Below, one piece after another: positions 57,935-64,000 of a DNA stretch of 64,000 nucleotides. Location: assembly GCA_016648135.1 (NCBI GenBank), contig JADDOH010008048.1, positions 1-64,000 of the forward strand, read 5' to 3'. How positions within the stretch are numbered: the stretch's first letter is position 1; every line of letters starts with the position of its first letter. The position numbers and the translations under genes are program-made. Origin of the DNA: Agrypnia vestita (lineage: Eukaryota > Arthropoda > Insecta > Trichoptera > Phryganeidae). Under the pieces are notes generated by a model, which worked only from the letters and a program-made list of their open reading frames with translations, was not told where the DNA came from and did not search any database.

Positions 57935-59354
57935 TCGCGAGCTAGACATTGTAGTTCCCGAACTATATTGATCAAGATTTGGGAACTGTATCTCTAGTTC
58001 AGTATATATATATATATGTTCTTCATGACCCGAGTTCCCGAGTTGCCCACCCCTATCCCAAACGTGCGTCCGATATTATATTCTCCCGCTACTAAAGATT
58101 AGAAACCTTCGCACGCCGGTCGCGATGCGCAATTAATTCATAACTCACGCGGGCTACTTCATCACGCTCGAATGGTAAAAACGAAAACTGTTTGTACGCG
58201 GCTCACGTCACAAATTCCTGTTGCTGTTCCCCTGCCAGAGTCATTATTCACTCTCTAAAATTCCCCTTAAATAAGAATTATTAATTTTAATAACAAACCT
58301 TATCAATTTATCATACGAGTTGTAAGGAACTTCTGTTTGCTACTGTGAAAAGATTAAGACCTTCAAACGACAGAGATATCTACGTGTTACTAAATATTAT
58401 AACAAAATCACAAATTTTTCGGTTTTAATGAGATAACTTACAAATATTTTTGTATACATAATTCCTACTTATGAAGTTCCTACTAAAAATATTTTTAAAA
58501 ATCTTCCATTATCGGGAGGATGTGCGATGTAATCGGTAACGTTCGCAAATAATGAGAATAAAAAAATAAGGAAACTAATTACTTAAATAATTATTTTAAA
58601 AAAACTGTTCCAACTCAAGATATATAACACAAACTAGAATTTCCTTCAATGGCAGTTCATTGTAAACGAATAAAAAAATTTAAATACACATTAAATACAG
58701 TATCTACGTACCGAATTATATTTTGCTTGAATAAAAAAGTGAAAATGAATCACCATGTAGCAAATAATATCACCATAATAACACATTTTATTTTGATCAC
58801 AATTATATTATGAAAAGTACATCAGCAAACAGAAAATATACAATAACAAAAATAACCGGAGCATATGCAATTTTCATAACACCATTTTGGAGTTACGTGA
58901 GGTCGTCACTTATAACAATTGCTATTATTTACATGTCACTCGGAAAACCGCCATCTTAGCTTTTGATTTGTGAGGCGTGAATTCACGGTGTGAAAATATT
59001 CCTTGCGTGATGCGCGCGGATTTAATCCTAGCAATTATAATCCTAATAACTAAACCTAAAATTTCACTCTAAACTCGTCTTAAGAAGTATATGTTCAAAA
59101 ATCAAAAAATTAACAAGTTAACATGATTTATTGTCATTAAATAATAGACTTTATAGACCGATATCTTTTGGGGAGATCTTCATCCAGCAGCGGATGGTAA
59201 TAATGTTGATAATGAATGACATAAATCCTCAATTTATGGAATAATCACACTATAAATTAGTGATAATAATTATATTTGTGATGTTATAAGTTTTGTAACC
59301 GTTGAAATAAATAAAAAAAAAAAATATTGATTGGAAACAAAAAGTGTTTAATAT
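57935..59354. other. spacer, nothing recognised
   Basis: AT-rich, with a short (TA)n run at about 58001. No gene or repeat family member seen. Confidence 0.5.
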
Positions 59355-59802
59355 ACAGAGTGTAACAGAGCTAGTTCACAATACTTTGTAGTTGGATTCC
59401 TGCCTTGATTATGAATGTTCAAGCAACCATGCAGTTATGCAATATCATATGCAATATCAAAGTTTATATTTCTTTTTCAATATTTCTGAATATTTTTTTA
59501 CAAAACGTTGAAGTATCATTACAGGAACTTACATCGATTACGAAAAATTCATTCGATCAATAAAAGTTAGATAAAATAATAAAAACCCTAAAAAAAATTC
59601 CAATCGGAATCGGAAGGTTTTTATCATTTTATTTTATTTGTATTAAAGGAAATGAATTTTTCATATTACTTATAAATTATTGTAATGGTACTGCATCTCC
59701 TTAACTGTTGATATTAGATCATGGTTGCTTGAAAAATTTCGACTCACAATCAAGGCAGGAATCCACCTGTAAAGTATTGTGGACCAGCTCTGTTACACCC
59801 TG
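59355..59802. mobile_element. hairpin element, CAGGGT family, 448 bp
   Basis: Left CAGAGTGTAACAGAGCTAGT pairs with right GACCAGCTCTGTTACACCCTG-type sequence. The arms pair inward through ATTCCTGCCTTGATTATGA and its complement and meet near AATTCCAATCGGAATCGG (about 59605). Confidence 0.8.
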
Positions 59803-60373
59803 TTAGTAAAATAAGTCACGTATATTATTAAGCTAATCAAATCAGATGCATTATATACCCTGCGGCTGGATCTCCTATTTTATTTGATCCTAAGATTCTA
59901 AGGACCGATGACGTCACGATGTTTGTGTAATATGATAAAGTGACGTTCGTCTGGTTTGCGAGGCCATCCGACTGCAACGCGCGATATATTCATAACTCAT
60001 ATTCCGATCCTCATCAAAATAAGGTCCTTCCTGGTAAATGACGCTGAACATCCTGTCACGAGGGCCGCGGGCGTACTGTGGGATGAGCTGATGGACGTTT
60101 CCATATCACTGCTTTCTTATTCAATGAATGAATGATCAAATAATTTATTAACTGGGTAGGTGTCAAGAGATGGATTTGAAAGACAAATCCAAGTATTAAC
60201 TTGAGTACAGTATATGAAAATCATTAAATTAGGTGAAAAACATTAACTTTGTTACCTCTAAGTGAGTTTAAAAATATTTTTATATTTACTACTTAGGTAA
60301 GTTTCGAGAGTAATAGAATCTCTCATGTTTTTTATGTTTTTCACCTAATTTAACGATTATCATGAATACGGTA

Positions 60374-60575
60374 GTATTCTGAAAAAAAGAATATTGCTAT
60401 TTCGGTATCACAAATTGTGAATAACTCAACTTTTGTTTAAGAGTTTTCTGATTGATTGAATTCATTAAATTTAAACCTGCCAAACTTAAAACATTAAAAT
60501 TGACGGCATTACAATATTATACAATACCTAACTGTCAAGATACAGAAATAGCAATACTGCTCTTTTCGGAATACA
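60374..60575. mobile_element. 200-bp MITE
   Basis: GTATTCTGAAAAAAAGAATA and, inverted, the right end TACTGCTCTTTTCGGAATAC, followed inward by TTGCTATTTCGGTATC and its complement. Just upstream a smaller hairpin pairs ATTAAATTAGGTGAAAAACA (about 60223) with the complement at about 60336. Confidence 0.75.
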
Positions 60576-60749
60576 GCTTATAATTTCTACCTGCTAACGC
60601 CAAATCTATCAATGATAATAATATATATATATGCGTAGAACTTTTTAGTTTCACTGGCTGCATAATGTTTAACTGTCACATTTTTTTTGTTATGTTGGTA
60701 CACTTGTCCCTGACGTATATTTACATTAGTAGCCATATTGGATGCTTTT

Positions 60750-61195
60750 TTTATTGTTAGAAACTTTTTTTATTGCCGAAAACACGGAAGCGCGGACGCT
60801 TACCGAAGAAATAATAAGACGAATTGAAGCATTCGAGATGGTAATCTGCAGAAGAATACTCAAAATAATTTGGATAGACAGAGTTGTGAATAAAAATGGT
60901 ATGGTTCGTATGAATAAAGAAAAATATGTAATTAAAACGCTTTTGACAACATATGATGAGACATCCAGAGAAGTAAGAGAGTTTCCTTGCATCTCATAAT
61001 GCAGGGAAAGATTGCCGGAAGTCGAGACCTTGGAATAAACAGAACATCATACCTGAAAATTCGTCTTATTTGATTTGGCCAATCTACTGTAGAGCTTTTC
61101 CGCTCTGCTGCAAATAAAATGATGAGAGCCGACATAATAGCCAACGCCGTTGAGCGGATGGGTCACAAGAATCCGAAAAGATTACACGTGTTTCG
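60750..61195 (+). mobile_element. LINE ORF2 C-terminal relic
   Basis: Plus-strand frame with RRIEAFEMVICRRILKIIW, then pieces of the following segment (a form of QGKIAGSRDLG, later SAANKMMRADIIANAVERM) in shifted frames. Typical of the region behind the reverse transcriptase of insect non-LTR elements. Confidence 0.7.
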
Positions 61196-61254
61196 GTGTG
61201 CTCGACATTTTTAAATTTATGGAAAAAATGAAAAAAAGAATTCAAAATTTCTGG

Positions 61255-61445
61255 CCAAAAACGACACCATTACGATGCCTCTGCCACCGTATTCCCGCGA
61301 TTTCTTCCTATTCCAGGAGTTGAAAAAAAAAAACACGCAAGGACGTCGTTTTGCCAACATTGAGAAGATAAATAAAATTACTGAATAAAGTAAAGCAATA
61401 CCAAAAAATTGCGATCAAAGATCTGACGGGGAGTACTTTGAAGGT
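61255..61445 (+). pseudogene. second mariner transposase relic
   Basis: Pieces of a mariner C-terminus: TMPLPPYSRDFFLFQELKK, then GRRFANIEKI and GEYFEGDKNN. The YSPDLAP segment is shortened, so the third catalytic Asp region is damaged, and stops are present. The ends of this element were not found; it is wedged between two LINE relics. Confidence 0.6.
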
Positions 61446-61479
61446 GATAAAAATAATTAATATTGATGAATTAAGACCT

Positions 61480-61905
61480 GTGTCCGCCCAATCATGACGT
61501 ACGGTATCGAGACAAGGGCTGACACTACCAGAACAAAAAATCTCCTAAGAATAACTGAGATGAAGACTCTCCGACCCATTGCGGGACTGACAATCCGAGA
61601 CCGAGTGAGGAATTCCGAAATACGAAGGACCTGTGACGTCGAGGATATTGTCCGATGGGGAAGATCTAGAAGACGTTACTGGAGAGATCATGTGGAGAGA
61701 GCTTGTACTGAGAGAGCTTGTACTGAGAGAGTAGTGAGCATAGCAGCGAACAAGCTGCCGTCTGGTACCAGACTCCCAGGAAGACCGCATAAAAGATGGC
61801 GAGATAGCTGGACATCTGTATCCCAGGAACAGGCTCCGACAGGCAATGACAGGACGCAGTCCTAGATGAAGCAGAAGAAGAAGAAGAAGAAGAAGAAGAA
61901 GAATT
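61480..61905 (+). mobile_element. LINE ORF2 end with (GAA)n tail
   Basis: Plus-strand frame with TYGIETRADTTRTKNLLRI, then RRTCDVEDIVRWGRSRRRYW and LPGRPHKRWRDSW, ending at 61865. A (GAA)n run of about ten units follows at 61869-61903. The segment GAGAGAGCTTGTACT is duplicated in tandem at about 61695-61725. Confidence 0.75.
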
Positions 61906-62026
61906 AAGAAAGATTTTACGAGAAACCTAAAATTACTCTTATTTTTTGACTCCTCGTATATAAAACGATCTAAATAAACTGTGTTCCGCTAACTTTATCC
62001 ATTTCCATTTTTTTGTATATTATATG

Positions 62027-62281
62027 GTCTCTTTAGAGGCAAAACTCACTAACCGCAATATTGGCCGAAATGAGTTATCAATACAAACATTCATAGTTTT
62101 TCCGTCTCTATTCCAGGTAAATAAAAATCAGTAAGTTAATATTCTGTGACTATTCAAAGTAATTTAGTGGTAAAACTCATAATATGAACATTTTCAATAA
62201 TTTTAATATCACATTTTGAATGTTAAATCTCATCTCATAACTACTCCAATGTCACTTAGTGAGTTTTACCTCTAAAGGGAC
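62027..62281. mobile_element. 255-bp MITE
   Basis: GTCTCTTTAGAGGCAAAACTC and the inverted right end GAGTTTTACCTCTAAAGGGAC; ACTAAC and AGTTAT words continue the pairing. Confidence 0.8.
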
Positions 62282-63010
62282 GATAAAAGTAAAGGCAGCA
62301 ATAGCTAATAAAAAATTAATGCATCATCGAGAATTACTAATCTGTAATGTATTGAATTCGAGAAATTATAAGAAACATTGCCTTTATAATTTATACTAAA
62401 CATGATTTTGGAAGGGATAGATGCATGAAATCTAAAACTAAGTAAATATTAAATTAGTTTAATAGTTAATTTTAATCCTCGGTGACTGCATTTAAAACAT
62501 TTTTTTAATTTTTTGGATATTAATGAAATAAAAATGCTGGAATAAAAAAGTTGAAATTATGGACTGACTAAATATTTGAAGACTCCAGATATGTATAACC
62601 ATATAAAAATACTATAAATAAAAAATATTGTTTGTTAATTGTTTTACTCACATTAATGATCAATTAATTATATACCATTTTTATTTTATTGTGTTGTTTA
62701 TTTTATACACTCGACAAAATCATAAAAAACGTTCATTTTATGTGCTCTCATCTTAAGTTACATTGTAGAAATCTCATAGAGACGAAGCTATTATATGAGT
62801 ACCGCGTATTCATTATTAAATTATTTTCTATGTATTGTACTGAAAATCACACCATTTTCCGCCGTCGAAACAGTTAGGTTGAGATCCTCGCTGTCAGGAC
62901 AATTCGGAATGTACTAATTTAGTATGCAGATTGCGTTCATGCAGTTGAAAGTCAGCCATCGCTTAAAATTATTCGTCGCATCGACTCGTTGACAATTTAC
63001 CGAATCAAAA

Positions 63011-63211
63011 ATGTCACCCGAGACTCGACAAATGTGCGCATTTATGAGGCGCAACAAGGCGACGCGATGTCTTCTATTCAAATCCATTTTTCTACTCATC
63101 ATGCTGCGAGGAGGTGACGCACAATCAGATGATACATTCTTTCCTGCATTCTCAGCCGAGCCGCGAGCGAGAGGGGGGACGGATCTGTCGAGTGTTAAAA
63201 TAGCTGGGTGA
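63011..63211 (+). CDS. candidate small secreted protein ORF, 66 codons
   Basis: Not recognised. After ATG at 63011 and an internal ATG at 63044, the frame has a basic segment and then a hydrophobic run CLLFKSIFLLIMLRGGDAQS that looks like a signal peptide. An AATAAA follows the stop within 15 bp (63224-63229). Alternatively the donor-like GTGACG at 63111 would make it a first exon. No homology can be claimed. Confidence 0.25.
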   Translation: MSPETRQMCAFMRRNKATRCLLFKSIFLLIMLRGGDAQSDDTFFPAFSAEPRARGGTDLSSVKIAG

Positions 63212-63229
63212 AGCGGGGCTCGGTAATAA

Positions 63230-64000
63230 AATGCATTGCCACCTCGTTAGTCAAGAAGTGTAAGAGATAAGTCAAATTAATTGCCACGCTTAGTTGACTT
63301 ACGCACATAGTTGCAGCCGAACGTGCCCGCGTTATATATTGCCCCTGCGTGTTGAAACAATCGTGAAAAAGAGTTAGTTATCACCTAGCCGAAAATTGAT
63401 GTATTTTGGGAAGCCTTATATCACACACCGGAAACTCGTAAACTGCAACAGAAGTATCCACGTACTGATGTTTATATAAAGTTTCTAAATGAGGACACAA
63501 CAAAAACAAAAAATAATCGATAATGTATTCTCCTTAATTATTTGCAACTTCTTGTGAACGTTCTACAGCTTTTTCGATTCCTCTGCGGTAAAAATCATTT
63601 GATCTTGACTCGAAGAATTCAGAAAGAGGCGTCGAAAGTTGTGATATTTCTTCTGAGCGTGTAAGGGTCTGGTATTCTTAGTATTACTCCGGCATTGGTT
63701 CACAGATTCATTCCAGTAAGAATAAAACAATATACAATGCTAGGTTTATCTCGCGACCGTCTGTCTTCCGGAGCAGACTTGTAGTGCCTCGCCCGTCCTA
63801 CCGTACGCCCCTTTTGAACCGCGCACACACTGAGATACACGCGCGTCTACTTGAAATTCCATTTTGCAGGCTTGTAACAAAGTAACATAATAAATGTAAC
63901 GTAAAAGCAAACACAACATCTTGTAGAGCAGATAGTTTTCTTTCGAATGAACGTGCATTTTAAAATTTGAAAAAAAAAGACATTTAATTTTTCACAAATT
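63230..64000. other. right edge, nothing recognised
   Basis: Mixed composition with a TATA-like TTATATAT at about 63333. Open frames on both strands are short and lack domains. Confidence 0.4.

Noticed and set aside
1..64000. CRISPR arrays, operons, bacterial or viral genomes
   Set aside because: No regularly spaced repeats and no prokaryotic gene structure; regular repeats present are microsatellites, SINEs and MITEs. The only retrovirus-like sequence is the BEL/Pao relic.

Overview
The window is nuclear DNA from an insect, most likely a moth or butterfly (Lepidoptera). It is AT-rich, its genes have small exons with GT-AG introns, and the space between exons is packed with transposon debris of the kind common in lepidopteran genomes: Helitron ends, tRNA-derived SINEs, mariner, BEL/Pao, hairpin MITEs and many LINE 3' ends. 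No prokaryotic genes, operons or CRISPR arrays are present. Most long open frames are transposon relics or antisense shadows. The species assignment is inference; no marker gene is present.

Three host genes can be supported. (1) 2343-15635, plus strand: the 3' part (13 exons, 1,422 codons) of a pericentrin-like protein gene (Plp), a long coiled coil ending in a recognisable PACT centrosome-targeting domain; the 5' part lies left of the window. (2) 23764-31444, minus strand: an apparently complete 10-exon, 530-codon gene for a CFAP210 (CCDC173) homologue, an axonemal microtubule inner protein. (3) 38655-43965, plus strand: the first two coding exons of a probable RECK homologue (signal peptide plus the first Cys-rich repeat), preceded by a GC-rich promoter and a 5' leader with upstream ORFs; the rest of that gene is not recognised and probably lies to the right. 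A fourth, unnamed minus-strand gene is proposed at 49476-53175 from splice-compatible frames. Plp and the CFAP210 homologue converge, and both families serve centriole or flagellum biology; whether the pairing matters is untested.

Layout. 1-1290: mariner element with intact ends and a frameshifted transposase. 1291-15635: Plp with MITEs and one LINE end in its introns. 15636-23763: gene-poor, with a decayed minus-strand coding stretch, a BEL/Pao relic (18803-21142, 5-bp target duplication) and a hAT-like element (22478-23058, 8-bp duplication) carrying a nested MITE. 23764-31444: CFAP210 homologue, whose introns hold a split SINE, a LINE end, a Helitron broken by a 535-bp hairpin element, a SINE, and a second Helitron inserted at that SINE's poly-A tail. 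31445-38279: spacer with the first of two nearly identical 763-bp Harbinger-like elements, LINE ends and a tRNA-like SINE head. 38280-43965: RECK promoter, exon 1, a large intron holding the second Harbinger-like copy and several SINEs, and exon 2. 43966-64000: mostly repeats, the candidate gene, GC-rich islands, several TIR MITEs, three LINE fragments, a second mariner relic and one small secreted-type ORF near 63 kb.

All protein names rest on reading motifs by eye; no database search was run. Gene models were checked for reading-phase agreement across each exon junction.
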